Source: Trichodesmium sp050015995
GTDB taxonomy: Bacteria > Cyanobacteriota > Cyanobacteriia > Cyanobacteriales > Microcoleaceae
Direction of reading: 5' to 3'
Assembly (NCBI RefSeq): GCF_050015995.1
Contig: NZ_JBNHEP010000050.1
Coordinates: 41,457 to 105,456 of the forward strand
DNA: 64,000 bases
Every line of letters starts with the position of its first letter. Position 1 is the first letter of the stretch. Shown here one piece after another: positions 51,991 to 60,804 of this stretch. The translations under genes were made by a program, and so were the position numbers. The notes beneath the pieces are model-generated. The model did no database searches. It worked only from the letters and a program-made list of their open reading frames with translations, and was not told the DNA's origin.

Positions 51991-54099
51991 TTACTGTTGG
52001 ATCGCCAAGCCGTAAGAAGGAAAGAGATCTCCAGTGGCGTTGCCAATGTCGGTCTTGGCTTCCTTATAAGCTTCGATCATCAGGGTGTTGAGTTGGTTTA
52101 TAGCATCATTTTCACTGCTGGCGTTGGCGGCCACGACCCAGACGGTACCGTCGCTCTTGATCACGAACCAGCCAAAGCCGCCGCCGACGGAGCCGTTATG
52201 GTAGACGTCACCATTGCCCTTGTTGAGGGAGACGAAAGTGCCATAATTCTTAAGTGGGCTATCGGTGGTCATCTCGCTCCAGCCATTCGTCCCGATCAGC
52301 TTGCCGTCAGCGTCATTCAACTGGGTGATGAATTTAGCCCAGCCAACGGGGGAGGCGGCCAGACCACCAGGGGCGGTGCCGTTCACCAAGGGGATACCGC
52401 CGTAGGGGATTTTCACTTTTTTGCCCGTGCTGGCTAACTCGACTAGCCGTGGGTCCACCCATTCCTTTCCGGAGAGCACGCTGGCCAGCGACGAATAGTG
52501 CTGCGCCTCGTTCGGGGCCCGCTGGGAGAAATAATCCGAGCTCGGCACGATCTGCCCCTGCACGCCCGCGGCTTTCAGCAGGTCGGCGTCGAGGTATTTC
52601 TCAAACGTCCAGTCCGACTTGCCTTTGGCGCTGAGTATCTCCACCGCCAACGAGGCGATGCAGGGCCCGGTGTTGTAATACTCGTAACGGCTGCCAGGCA
52701 TTGGGGGGGTCCTGCCCGGGGTCAGCTGACCGGACTTGTCCATCATCCAAAGCACCGTTTCACGGCAGCTTGGGGTGTGCTTCAGCTTCAGATCTTTGGC
52801 GATCTGGATGGTGTTAGTGATGGGATTAACCCGCTCTCCCTTATCGTCCAGTCCGGAGATGTTCCGCAGGATGTGGGCGACCGTGATCCCGTCGTACCAG
52901 CTATCGTACTGATTGAACTTGAGCCCGAGCGAGGGGACAATAATGTCGCGGAAGATCCGGGTGTTCATCGTAACCTTTTGCCCTTCAGGCGTCTTCGCCC
53001 CCTGCGCAATTAGGCGCAGCATGGAGGCAGCGGCAAACACCTTTGAGCAACTTCCGATGCGGAACTTGGTGAGCGGGGTCGCTTGCTCATCCGGGCTCAT
53101 GCTGGCTAGGCCGTAGCCCCGGGTGAAGATTAGTCGGTCGTCTTTGACTAAAGCCACTCCAAGTCCGGGTAGGTTGTACTGCTTGACGAAATTCTTCAGG
53201 CGTCGGTCGTAGGCGTCAGCAGCCTTGAAGCTAGGCACCTTCTTGCCGTTGACGGGCAGGCCGTTGTCCACATAGATCGCGTATAAAGGCTTTTTGCCCT
53301 GAACCTTGACGCTTTCGAGATCGATCAAGCGTGCATAATGCCGCCCGGCAATATGGCTGACTTCGCTGGCGTCGATGTTGTAGTGACGCCACTGCCTTCC
53401 AGTATCCTTGGTCACGATCGCAGCCCAGCCGCCCCAGGTGAGGCGCTCCATATCGATGATCTTATACTGCGGGTTATCGTCAAGCCACGCATCGATGCTA
53501 CTGAGCTTGGAATGCGACAGCAGCCTGGTCGGGGTCCCAGATTTACCAGAAACAGTTACCGCGCTAAAGACTTTCTCGCCCTTGGTGGTGGTCCAGCTTT
53601 CGATGTCGAGGATGCGGTCATTGGTCTGATTGCGGTGCGCCAGCAGATCGTTCCAAGTGGTCTTAGTAAACCAAGACCAGGCATAATGATCATCCCCAGT
53701 GTTACTCACCATCACCACTGCAAAGCGCAGCTGGTTCTTGTCGTTGCGAAACGGCTTAAGTTGAATTAGCCGTGCCTTGTGTTCGTCCAGCTTTGCTTTG
53801 ATGGTCTCAGGCTCAAGACTGGGCCACCACCACCAGGCGCGGGAGTAGGGCTTTTTGTTCGATACCAGAACCACGTCAAGACGCAGCGGGTTGGCCTGCG
53901 CTACCTCAATGTCAACAATCCGAAAGCCCTTGTCCAACTCTTGCGTCAAGCGCTCGGTGGATAGGTCGCTGAACCACTTCCAACTCGCATCCGGTCCAAA
54001 TTGATACTCCGGTGTCACCGCAAAAGCGATTTTGCTGTTTCCAAACGTCAATACGACAACCAGCAAAATCGCGAATGTCACTTTAACCCAATGTTTCAT
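51991..54099 (-). CDS. Secreted serine hydrolase: repeat domain plus beta-lactamase domain (polyglycine-hydrolase-like)
   Basis: A 702-residue protein. A signal peptide ends near residue 27 (SKIAFA). Five units of about 50 residues follow, with W/Y-rich starts and I-D-I/M-E strands (GFRIVDIEV, ILDIESW, IIDMERL, LIDLESV), as in the N-domain of polyglycine hydrolases. Residues 295-700 are a class C beta-lactamase-like domain with Ser350-C-S-Lys353 (RIGSCSKVFAAAS), YYNTG and HNGSVGGG motifs. It is probably a periplasmic or extracellular peptidase/esterase. GGAGG precedes the ATG. GC content is far above the neighbours, pointing to import. It lies between perfect 121-bp inverted repeats. Confidence 0.85.
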   Translation of the reverse strand: MKHWVKVTFAILLVVVLTFGNSKIAFAVTPEYQFGPDASWKWFSDLSTERLTQELDKGFRIVDIEVAQANPLRLDVVLVSNKKPYSRAWWWWPSLEPETIKAKLDEHKARLIQLKPFRNDKNQLRFAVVMVSNTGDDHYAWSWFTKTTWNDLLAHRNQTNDRILDIESWTTTKGEKVFSAVTVSGKSGTPTRLLSHSKLSSIDAWLDDNPQYKIIDMERLTWGGWAAIVTKDTGRQWRHYNIDASEVSHIAGRHYARLIDLESVKVQGKKPLYAIYVDNGLPVNGKKVPSFKAADAYDRRLKNFVKQYNLPGLGVALVKDDRLIFTRGYGLASMSPDEQATPLTKFRIGSCSKVFAAASMLRLIAQGAKTPEGQKVTMNTRIFRDIIVPSLGLKFNQYDSWYDGITVAHILRNISGLDDKGERVNPITNTIQIAKDLKLKHTPSCRETVLWMMDKSGQLTPGRTPPMPGSRYEYYNTGPCIASLAVEILSAKGKSDWTFEKYLDADLLKAAGVQGQIVPSSDYFSQRAPNEAQHYSSLASVLSGKEWVDPRLVELASTGKKVKIPYGGIPLVNGTAPGGLAASPVGWAKFITQLNDADGKLIGTNGWSEMTTDSPLKNYGTFVSLNKGNGDVYHNGSVGGGFGWFVIKSDGTVWVVAANASSENDAINQLNTLMIEAYKEAKTDIGNATGDLFPSYGLAIQQ

Positions 54100-54152
54100 A
54101 AATACCTCCGTACACTAAAAAAAACAAGCACCCGTAGAATAGACACCGAATT

Positions 54153-54273
54153 CTGTTGACCTCCTCCCAACGCCAACATTCTTTATGGCGTGGGATTCCC
54201 AAACATCACTATTTGGGTTTCTGCTTCTTCCAAGAACAACCCAAAATATTGAATATAGTCAGTCTCTTTTTCA
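54153..54273 (-). repeat. 121-bp perfect inverted repeat, right copy
   Basis: Identical to 51643-51763 in opposite orientation (CTGTTGACCTCCTCCCAACG ... CAGTCTCTTTTTCA). It starts 53 bases upstream of the serine hydrolase ATG, so it may also influence its transcription. Confidence 0.9.
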
Positions 54274-54308
54274 TTTTCGATACTGGGTTAAGGCATTATT
54301 TAAGTATT

Positions 54309-54385
54309 TCATGCTTCAACTCTCTTGTTACTATTAACGGTTTTCCCGCAGAAAATATTCCAAAATTTCTCAAAAATATTTTTCT
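54309..54385 (+). repeat. Direct repeat, right copy (island border)
   Basis: TTCATGCTTCAACTCTCTTG, TTACTATTAACGGTTTTCCC and GCAGAAAATATTCCAAAATT match 49222-49298. Sequence outside the two copies differs. Confidence 0.8.
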
Positions 54386-54520
54386 CAAAAGGTCTAGATA
54401 TAGTTCAAAGTTTTGCTAAACAATAGTTATAGAGTTTTTCTGGTCTGGGATATTAATGCCAATAGCATTTCTGTCTGATTCAATACTCAAATATATCTAT
54501 AGTTTAATAAATTTCTAGTT

Positions 54521-54690
54521 ATATCAAATCTGCTCGGGTTCGGTGTAAAAAAATGTTTCATCCTTACCAAAGAGCAAATCTTTCTAAATTCTCTTTCTTC
54601 CTGACTCCTATAGGGGTGAATAGCCATTCGCCCCTACTACTCCTGACTCCTAATTAACTATCTAATTATACCAATGCTAGCGGATTTGAT
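54521..54690. mobile_element. MITE family D, copy 2 (weak)
   Basis: ATATCAAATCTGCTCGGGTTCGGTGTAAAA at the left faces TATACCAATGCTAGCGGATTTGAT at the right as an imperfect inverted repeat. Confidence 0.5.
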
Positions 54691-55052
54691 CTTATCCCAA
54701 ATTTTAGACTCAAGAATTTTGGATTAAAGCGATAGTGATCCCTACCACTAGATGGAGTTTGAGGAAGTTACACTACACTGAAACTTACCGAATAATTAAG
54801 GTAAAAATCCTTTCATGAGTAAGGAGAAACAATGTGAATATTTTCCTTTTATTCAATCCAATCCGTTTTAGGGAGAGGTAATTATCAATTATCCATTATC
54901 CATTATCAATTATTGAATGCATAACTTTGAAATTCTAGGAAATACTATTTCTTTTAGTTCAGAGATTAGTCTAAGTTGTGTTTCTATCTGATTTTTTATA
55001 GTCGTTAATTACAACCGAAATTTTCCTGAAACTAAGCATCTTACAAAGGATT

Positions 55053-55313
55053 ATATCAAATCCGGTAGCATTGGTTTCAATAATTAATAATTATTAATTA
55101 TTGAAAAGAAGAGGATTGACTCAAAGGAAAAATTTTTCTTGTTTCTCCTTTAAAGGAGAGGCTTTAAACCTTAATTTTTCGGTAATTAGATAAAGGGTGT
55201 GGTGACCCACCCCTAACCCATTCTGGGAGAAGAATATGGGAAGAGCTAGAAAGATTTGGCAATGGCGCCCACCCTCGAACATTTTTTTATACCGAATTAA
55301 GTGGATTTGATAT
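55053..55313. mobile_element. MITE family D, copy 3
   Basis: Ends ATATCAAATCCGGTAGCATTGG and TTTTATACCGAATTAAGTGGATTTGATAT. At 261 bp it is longer than copy 1 because of AT-rich interior sequence. Confidence 0.6.
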
Positions 55314-55377
55314 TATTAATTTTCCTAAAACTATCAGGTCAGTGGCACACAATTTTAAATACTAGGACCTGTATTTT

Positions 55378-55986
55378 ATGCTTTCTCAGACATTTGTCAA
55401 GGCTCAAAGTCAAATAATATTCAACCGAGAAATTGACTATTGGAATCAATTAATTAATTGTTCCGACCATAAAAATATTCTGGAAAAGATTGCCCGAAAA
55501 CGTACTTATAATACCAGTCTTCCTTGGGAAGATGCTCTACAGATAGCTTACTTGAAGATTGTAGAAGCAATTCTAGCGGGAAAATTCTCTGGTCAAACAA
55601 TTGAGGATTTTTATCGTTGGTCAGCTAAAGTAGCTAAAAATTCAATAGTTGACGGTATTTACCAAGAAAAAAATCGATATTGCATGAGTTTAGATCAATA
55701 TGTATCTGACACAAATGTGCCTTTACTCGAAACTTTATCAAACAAATCGAATTTATGGGAAAATTTGGAGATAGAAGATTTAGCCCTTAAAGCAACTCAG
55801 ATTGTCCAAAATATTGACCAATGTTACCCAAAACAAAATTACAAGGATCTTTGGTTAGGAAGACTTCAGGGCAAAACTCAAAACCAGCTCTCTCAAGAAA
55901 TGGGATTAACCCAAAGTACCATTTCTAAACGTTGGAAAAAGCTAGAAAAACATTTGCTTCAAGAGATGGGGTGGGAAATTAGTTAA
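55378..55986 (+). CDS. Sigma-70 family-like regulator
   Basis: 202 residues. The N-terminal part resembles sigma region 2 (TSLPWEDALQIAYLKIVEAI, DFYRWSAKVAKNSIVDGIYQ). The C-terminal part has a region 4-type HTH: LWLGRLQGKTQNQLSQEMGL, TQSTISKRWKKLEKHLLQEM. Similar small sigma-like proteins are found in filamentous cyanobacteria. It is probably an ECF-like sigma factor or a derived regulator. No anti-sigma gene is adjacent. The promoter lies in a repeat-rich region. The 3' end is followed by promoter/hairpin repeat copy 3. Confidence 0.7.
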   Translation: MLSQTFVKAQSQIIFNREIDYWNQLINCSDHKNILEKIARKRTYNTSLPWEDALQIAYLKIVEAILAGKFSGQTIEDFYRWSAKVAKNSIVDGIYQEKNRYCMSLDQYVSDTNVPLLETLSNKSNLWENLEIEDLALKATQIVQNIDQCYPKQNYKDLWLGRLQGKTQNQLSQEMGLTQSTISKRWKKLEKHLLQEMGWEIS

Positions 55987-56004
55987 TCATTCTCAACTTT
56001 TGGA

Positions 56005-56120
56005 TTAATTTATGTTAATTACGGGCAGAAAAGGTTGACATTTTTTGAGTTTAGATATAGCCAAAAAGGCGATCGCTAATTTTAAGTATGCGATCGCCCT
56101 ATACAAAAATATCAATTAAT
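56005..56120 (+). repeat. Dispersed promoter-like plus hairpin repeat, copy 3
   Basis: TTAATTTATGTTAATTACGG, AGGTTGACATTTTTTGAGTT, then AAGGCGATCGC...TGCGATCGCCCTATAC. It lies between the sigma-like gene and the TPR gene stop. The weakest -10 match of the three. Confidence 0.55.
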
Positions 56121-56139
56121 AATTTTTTTAAGAATACAA

Positions 56140-56796
56140 TTAACTGGAAACTAATGCCTCAAATCTTGCATCAGAACGAATATTTTCGCAATCTGGGTCT
56201 TCTTGCACCCAGTCCTTTACTTCTGGTTCTAAATTGATAGCTTGTTCTAAATTTTCCAAAGCCTGGTCAATTTTATCTTGCAAGGCATAACAACAAACTT
56301 TATTGTAAAAAAGCCACCCATCATCTGGAATATATTCTATGGCTCGATCGAAACAGATTATTGCTTCATCATATTTTGCAAAATTTATCAATGCCCATCC
56401 TTTATCTTCCCAAACAGGTACTAAATCATCTCTATCTCTCAAAGCTGTACCTTCTTTTTCAGATTTATCGTACCATTCAATAGCCCTATCGTGAGATTCA
56501 ATAGCTTCTTCATATCTTTCTAAAGCACTGAGAGTTAATCCTTTGTTTCTCCATCCAGTATAAGTATCAAAATAATCCTCTGGATATTGCAATGCCTGCT
56601 CATACATAGCGAGAGCTTCTTCATATCTTTCTAAACCTAAAAGAGCGCTGCCTTTAGTATTAATTGGAACAAATTGATTTAAGTAGTCTGGCTGTAATTC
56701 CAATGCTTTGTCCAAAGCAGCAAGCCCTTCCTCAAAATTGCCATCCTCTGTTTCTTCTAGACCTTTTTCTAACCATTCTTCAGCTTCATTAGACAT
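56140..56796 (-). CDS. Tetratricopeptide repeat protein
   Basis: 218 residues, with about five TPR units: ALDKALELQPDYLN, GLERYEEALAMYEQALQYP, ALERYEEAIESHDRAIEWYD, NFAKYDEAIICFDRAIEYIP and LENLEQAINLEP. The last unit is followed by DCENIRSDARFEALV, a common ending of cyanobacterial TPR proteins. No signal peptide; probably a cytoplasmic protein-protein interaction platform. Partner unknown. Confidence 0.9.
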   Translation of the reverse strand: MSNEAEEWLEKGLEETEDGNFEEGLAALDKALELQPDYLNQFVPINTKGSALLGLERYEEALAMYEQALQYPEDYFDTYTGWRNKGLTLSALERYEEAIESHDRAIEWYDKSEKEGTALRDRDDLVPVWEDKGWALINFAKYDEAIICFDRAIEYIPDDGWLFYNKVCCYALQDKIDQALENLEQAINLEPEVKDWVQEDPDCENIRSDARFEALVSS

Positions 56797-58186
56797 ATTT
56801 TTGCTCCATGAAATTATTTAATTCTAATTGTCTCATATTTTTCAGCATTTAATTGCTTATTTGGACAACTTGAAACAGGAAAATAGTTAACAACTAATGT
56901 TTATATGATAGATACCCTAAATAGGTTTTGAAAAAATGTTGATCTGATAAGATATATCTAGAATCTAGCCCAACTTTTCATACTGTTGATATCCTATTTA
57001 TAATGGCTATATCTAGAAAAGCAAAGGCTAGTCTTGAGAGAGTTCGCTCTCAAGAGAAATAGAAATTAACAACTTTTCCGCCAATTTAGTTCACTTAACT
57101 TAATTTGAAACTAATGCTTCTTCAAAATTACCAGCATTAATTTGTTTTTAGCCTTGAGGAGATAACTTCTGACCTTCAGTAACAGCTTCGTTAGAAATCT
57201 CTCTCAAACCTCAATAAGACAATTTCACCCTAAAGTTTCTCACAAAAAAGAGATGATAATTTTTTTCTTAATTATTCTTAATATTTTCTGGTGTCACAAA
57301 CAATTAAAAGTGAGAATAGAACCAAATTTACAGTAATTGGTCTAGACATTTGAAAATATTATTTTAGTCAAAATCCTGAATTTATCAAAATAGTTAATAA
57401 ATCTGTATCTCTGTATCAAATAGAGAAATTTAAAACAGGAACTTGACAATAAATTAGTTCAATAATTATAACAAAATGAAGGAAAATTGTAAATTAGTTT
57501 AGCACTAATTAAAATCAGCAATGCAGTATTATTGTTAGTTGTGTTAATTATGAAGGGAAATTGTAAATTAGTTTAGCACTAATTAAAATCAGCAATGCAG
57601 TATTATTGTTAGNNNNNNNNNNNNNNNNNNNNNNNNNNNNNNNNNNNNNNNNNNNNNNNNNNNNNNNNNNNNNNNNNNNNNNNNNNNNNNNNNNNNNNNN
57701 NNNNNNNNNNNNTTGTGTTAATTGGAAAAATTATTTATCCGGAAATAACTCAAAAAATATTTCAGAAGTTTTAGTTGTCGAATATTTATAATATAAAGTA
57801 TGTTTACTGCTCCCAAATTGGGTATTGCAGTCTGCAAAGTCACCGGATAAATAACCAAGTTATTCAGTTTAAAGGACGATATAGCTACTGCTAGGCTCCG
57901 CCAAGGCTTTACTTTATAAAATTTTACAAACAGCCTCTTATAAATACGATGAGACTATAGTCAAATTAATGCTCAATATAAATAGTGATTTCTAGATTTT
58001 CATGTCAATCTTTAAATATTTGCCGAACCGATCTTTATTTCTATCATCCAACTAGAAAATTTTTTTTCTCAAGGTTGCGATATTTTAATATTGTATTATA
58101 ATAGTAGTATATAAATATTAAAAATCTTGGGAAGAGAGAAATTTCTCTGCCATGCTTTCTAGCGATTAAGCAAAAAAATTAGACTA
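56797..58186. other. 1.4-kb noncoding region around the assembly gap
   Basis: No gene is visible. The region holds a 74-bp tandem repeat that runs into 100 N (57613-57712), then AT-rich sequence. A CTACTGCTAGGCTCCGCCAAGGC repeat lies near 57890. A weak TPR-like duplication sits at 57100-57240 (AATTTGAAACTAATGCTTCTTC resembles the end of the TPR gene). It may be a decayed second copy. Confidence 0.5.
57476..57723 (+). repeat. 74-bp tandem repeat interrupted by an N gap
   Basis: The unit ATGAAGGAAAATTGTAAATT...TTGTTAGTTGTGTTAATT begins at 57476 and again at 57550. The second unit stops after TTGTTAG at 57612, exactly at the N run. The first bases after the N run (TTGTGTTAATT) are the missing end of that unit. 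The gap is thus probably a collapsed array of unknown copy number. Confidence 0.85.
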
Positions 58187-58798
58187 ATGAGCCTAAATTA
58201 CAACTATAATAAAAATTTTACTAAAGCCAATTTTGACTTCGATAATCTTCCCTATTTAACTAATCCTTACAGAAAACTAAATCTTCAAAGTGTAGGTATT
58301 GGTTTAATTAAATTACCACCCAATGAAGGTTATACATTTACTCATAGTCATGTGGAACAAGAGGAAGTTTATATTGTTGTTTCAGGAAAAGGAGTTATTC
58401 TGATTGATGGAGAATTAATAGAAATACAACGCGGGGATTTAGTGCGAGTTTCTCCCACAGCAAAAAGAGCAATTAAAGCAGATAAAGGAACTGATTTATT
58501 TGTCATTTGTGCAGGTGGAGTAACTCAAGGTTATCCTCAAAATTATAATTCTCGTTATTTAATAGATGATGGTATTCCTGACTATGATGATATTCCACCT
58601 TGGTATCAAGATAACCAAGATATAATTGCTAAAAACTCTATTTTGAAAGAACGGATGTTAAAAGCACAAGCAAAACGAAAACAAGGGGAAACAAATGTAA
58701 GCATTCAGCCGTCAGCTTGCCTCTTGCCTCCTGCGGAGGAGCTGCGCTTTTCATGTCGCGCAGCGAAACAGCTATCAGCTAAAGAAAGAAAGAAGTAA
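58187..58798 (+). CDS. Cupin-domain protein
   Basis: 203 residues. The cupin core spans about 45-115: FTHSHVEQEEVYIVVSGKGV, then LIDGELIEIQRGDLVRVSPT, with metal ligands H, H and E in HSHVEQEE and the later strand. DDIPPWYQDN is a conserved motif near residue 145. The last 25 residues (PPAEELRFSCRAAKQLSAKE) are encoded by the dispersed CTTTTCATGTCGCGCAGCGAAAC repeat, so the original C-terminus has been replaced. Substrate unknown. Followed by an unknown gene and a ThiF-like gene on the same strand. Confidence 0.8.
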   Translation: MSLNYNYNKNFTKANFDFDNLPYLTNPYRKLNLQSVGIGLIKLPPNEGYTFTHSHVEQEEVYIVVSGKGVILIDGELIEIQRGDLVRVSPTAKRAIKADKGTDLFVICAGGVTQGYPQNYNSRYLIDDGIPDYDDIPPWYQDNQDIIAKNSILKERMLKAQAKRKQGETNVSIQPSACLLPPAEELRFSCRAAKQLSAKERKK

Positions 58799-59095
58799 GA
58801 AAAGGAGGAAGTATTGAAAAAAAAAGGGAAAAATGATCATGCTAGATATAGCTCTCTAAAATGAATTAGAGCAGTTCTTTTTAAGTATCTCTAATCAAGA
58901 TAAATTTATAGAATTCTTTTTTCACGCTTGGTACTAAGGTGTAGTTTTATTGCGCTCGAGCTGACAGCTAATAGCTAATAGCTGAATGCTTACAAACAAA
59001 TTTATATAGCAGAAGGAAAAAGGAAGAAGATTGATTTGTTGTTTCTCCTAAAGAGTGGTATTTATTTATGTCCTGGTACTTATTCCTTAAAAAAA

Positions 59096-59932
59096 ATGAC
59101 AGATATTCGGAAATTAATAAACCAATTAGCTATTCAAGAAGCAGAATTAAAAAATATTCAATTTTTAGCACCTTGTGTAAAAAACGGGCGAGTAAAAACT
59201 AGAGTAGCAGGAATGATTTATACCTTTGAAAGTGAACCAAAAACATTTGCAGGATGGGGAATATTTCAACCAATAAATGAGAAAATAGCCAAATTTTTAG
59301 AAGAACCTAGTTTGCCTCAGCTAGAAGAATATTTTCAACTTTTGAAACCTCTAAGATTCTTCCTTGCTTGTCAATTGAAAGGGCTAACATGGCTAGCATA
59401 TCCAACTAATGAATCTGATGCTCAACAACGATTTGCTTGTGCTAAACCTGTACCAGTTCATCTAGTAACAGAAGGAGCAATGTTTGAGCAAATAATTGCT
59501 AGATTTGATGGTGTTTATTGGTGGTTTGAAGATATAGACCGCCGTGCCGATCCTTTAATAGCAGAAGAGTTACGGGAAGCATTTAAAAATATTACACTAC
59601 CGAAAGAAGTTAAGTTTAAAGGGATGACTCCAGAAATTAAAACGGTTTACGATTTAGTAGCACGACAAAAAAAAGAATTTATGAAAAAAATGCAATATCA
59701 AAAAGATGAAAAAAGACTAAGAGAAGCATTAGCTATGGGTGGAGGAGAGTTACAAAATTTTAGAGACCGCTCCAATTATTGGCAAGTGGAATGGGTGAGT
59801 GGAAATGGAGAGCGTCATACTTCTGCTATTAATAAAAATGACTTAACTGTGGTAAGTGCAGGTATTTGTTTAAGTGGAGGCGATCGAGATTTTGACTTAC
59901 AATCTTTAGTTGGAGTCGTTGAGCAGAGATAA
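59096..59932 (+). CDS. Unknown protein between cupin and ThiF-like genes
   Basis: About 278 residues from the ATG at 59096 (MTDIRKLINQLAIQEAELKN); an upstream in-frame start at 59036 (TTG) is less likely. Features: FLAPCVKNGRVKTRVAGMIY, FAGWGIFQPINEK, FLACQLKGLTWLAYPTNESD, RFDGVYWWFEDIDRRADP, and a C-terminal YWQVEWVSGNGERHTSAI. The pattern is of a folded cytoplasmic protein. I recall similar proteins as conserved in cyanobacteria but no function. Its neighbours suggest a role linked to the E1-like enzyme; that is inference. Confidence 0.7.
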   Translation: MTDIRKLINQLAIQEAELKNIQFLAPCVKNGRVKTRVAGMIYTFESEPKTFAGWGIFQPINEKIAKFLEEPSLPQLEEYFQLLKPLRFFLACQLKGLTWLAYPTNESDAQQRFACAKPVPVHLVTEGAMFEQIIARFDGVYWWFEDIDRRADPLIAEELREAFKNITLPKEVKFKGMTPEIKTVYDLVARQKKEFMKKMQYQKDEKRLREALAMGGGELQNFRDRSNYWQVEWVSGNGERHTSAINKNDLTVVSAGICLSGGDRDFDLQSLVGVVEQR

Positions 59933-60003
59933 GGGAAGGAAGAGGGAAGAAGGAAGAAGGAAGAAGGAAGGAGGAAGAAGGAAGAAGTAATATCATGTCC
60001 GGT
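59933..60003. repeat. GGAAGAA heptamer tract
   Basis: A purine-only run of GGAAGAA/GGAAGAGG units follows the unknown gene, ending at a MITE B left end (ATATCATGTCCGGTTGAATA at 59992). The complementary pyrimidine tract lies at 60698-60798 beyond the four-helix-bundle gene. Confidence 0.7.
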
Positions 60004-60043
60004 TGAATACTTACACTAAAGAAGGAAGAAAGAGAAAGGCAAA

Positions 60044-60397
60044 TTATTTGTCTAGTTTGTGAATAGTAGCTATAATAAGACGTTGTACTTCATCAACTTC
60101 TTTTATAATAGGAATAAAGAGTTCTGGTTTAGCTAAATTTACTGCTTTAGTAATAATTAATTGGGTATCTAATTCTCTGAGAGAACCGAGAGCAATTCTG
60201 AGAAAACGTATATATTCAGCTTTACTTGTCCTGCCATATCCTTCAGCAATATTTGACGGAACTGAAACACAACTACGGCGAATTTGACTGGTTAAACCAT
60301 AAAGCTCAGAATTAGGAAAAATTTGAGTTATTTTGTAGCAATTAATAGCCATTTTAACTCCACGTTTCCATATATATTGTTCTCGATGACTACCCAT
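60044..60397 (-). CDS. Four-helix-bundle protein (23S rRNA intervening-sequence family)
   Basis: 117 residues with ITQIFPNSELYGLTSQIRRS, CVSVPSNIAEGYGRTSKAEY and IRFLRIALGSLRELDTQL, diagnostic of the four-helix-bundle (S23/IVP) family. Members were first found within 23S rRNA intervening sequences and now occur as free-standing multicopy genes. Here it is on the opposite strand, between the unknown gene and the ThiF-like gene, and flanked by GGAAGAA-type tracts in inverted arrangement. Function unknown. Confidence 0.9.
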   Translation of the reverse strand: MGSHREQYIWKRGVKMAINCYKITQIFPNSELYGLTSQIRRSCVSVPSNIAEGYGRTSKAEYIRFLRIALGSLRELDTQLIITKAVNLAKPELFIPIIKEVDEVQRLIIATIHKLDK

Positions 60398-60697
60398 ATT
60401 TTACAATACCCTAAAGTACAATACAAAATCATACAGCAGATTCCACCTAAGTGTGGTACATCCATCGCTGGCAAGATGTCCGCACTATAAATACTTAATT
60501 GTTAGAGACTGTTTGTAAAAGGAATATTAAATCCAAGCGTAGGGTGGGGAGAGTGAGGTGGCAATAACTATGAGTCCTAAGCAACATTTAACTTTCCGCC
60601 GTAACCCACCGAACATTAAGCACTCTGACCGTCTTAATTTTTTGTTGTGCATTCACTCTCTTAGTATCTGTACTTCATATACCTGGAATATGCTGTA

Positions 60698-60804
60698 TTA
60701 CTTCTTCCAACTTCCAACTTCCACCTTCCACCTTCTTCCTTCCACCTTCCACCTTCCACCTTCTTCCTTCCAACTTCCACCTTCTTCCTTCTTCCTTCCA
60801 AACC
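60698..60804. repeat. CTTCCAC/CTTCTTC pyrimidine tract upstream of thiF-like gene
   Basis: About 100 bases of pyrimidine heptamer-like units (CTTCCAACTTCCACCTTCCA etc.) run up to the ATG of the next gene. The ThiF-like start has no ribosome binding site, so this tract has probably replaced the original upstream region. Confidence 0.7.

Larger units (their letters stand above)
54386..55377. repeat. Long noncoding stretch with two MITE D copies
   Basis: About 990 bases without a gene. Elements bounded by ATATCAAATC(C/T)G and CGGATTTGAT lie at 54521-54690 and 55053-55313. An AATTATCCATTATCAATTAT AT-rich repeat is near 54880-54915. The rest is AT-rich without signal. Confidence 0.6.

Noticed and set aside
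51901..53769. Plus-strand frames opposite the serine hydrolase
   Set aside because: High GC in the real minus-strand gene leaves long open frames on the other strand. Their translations show no domain.
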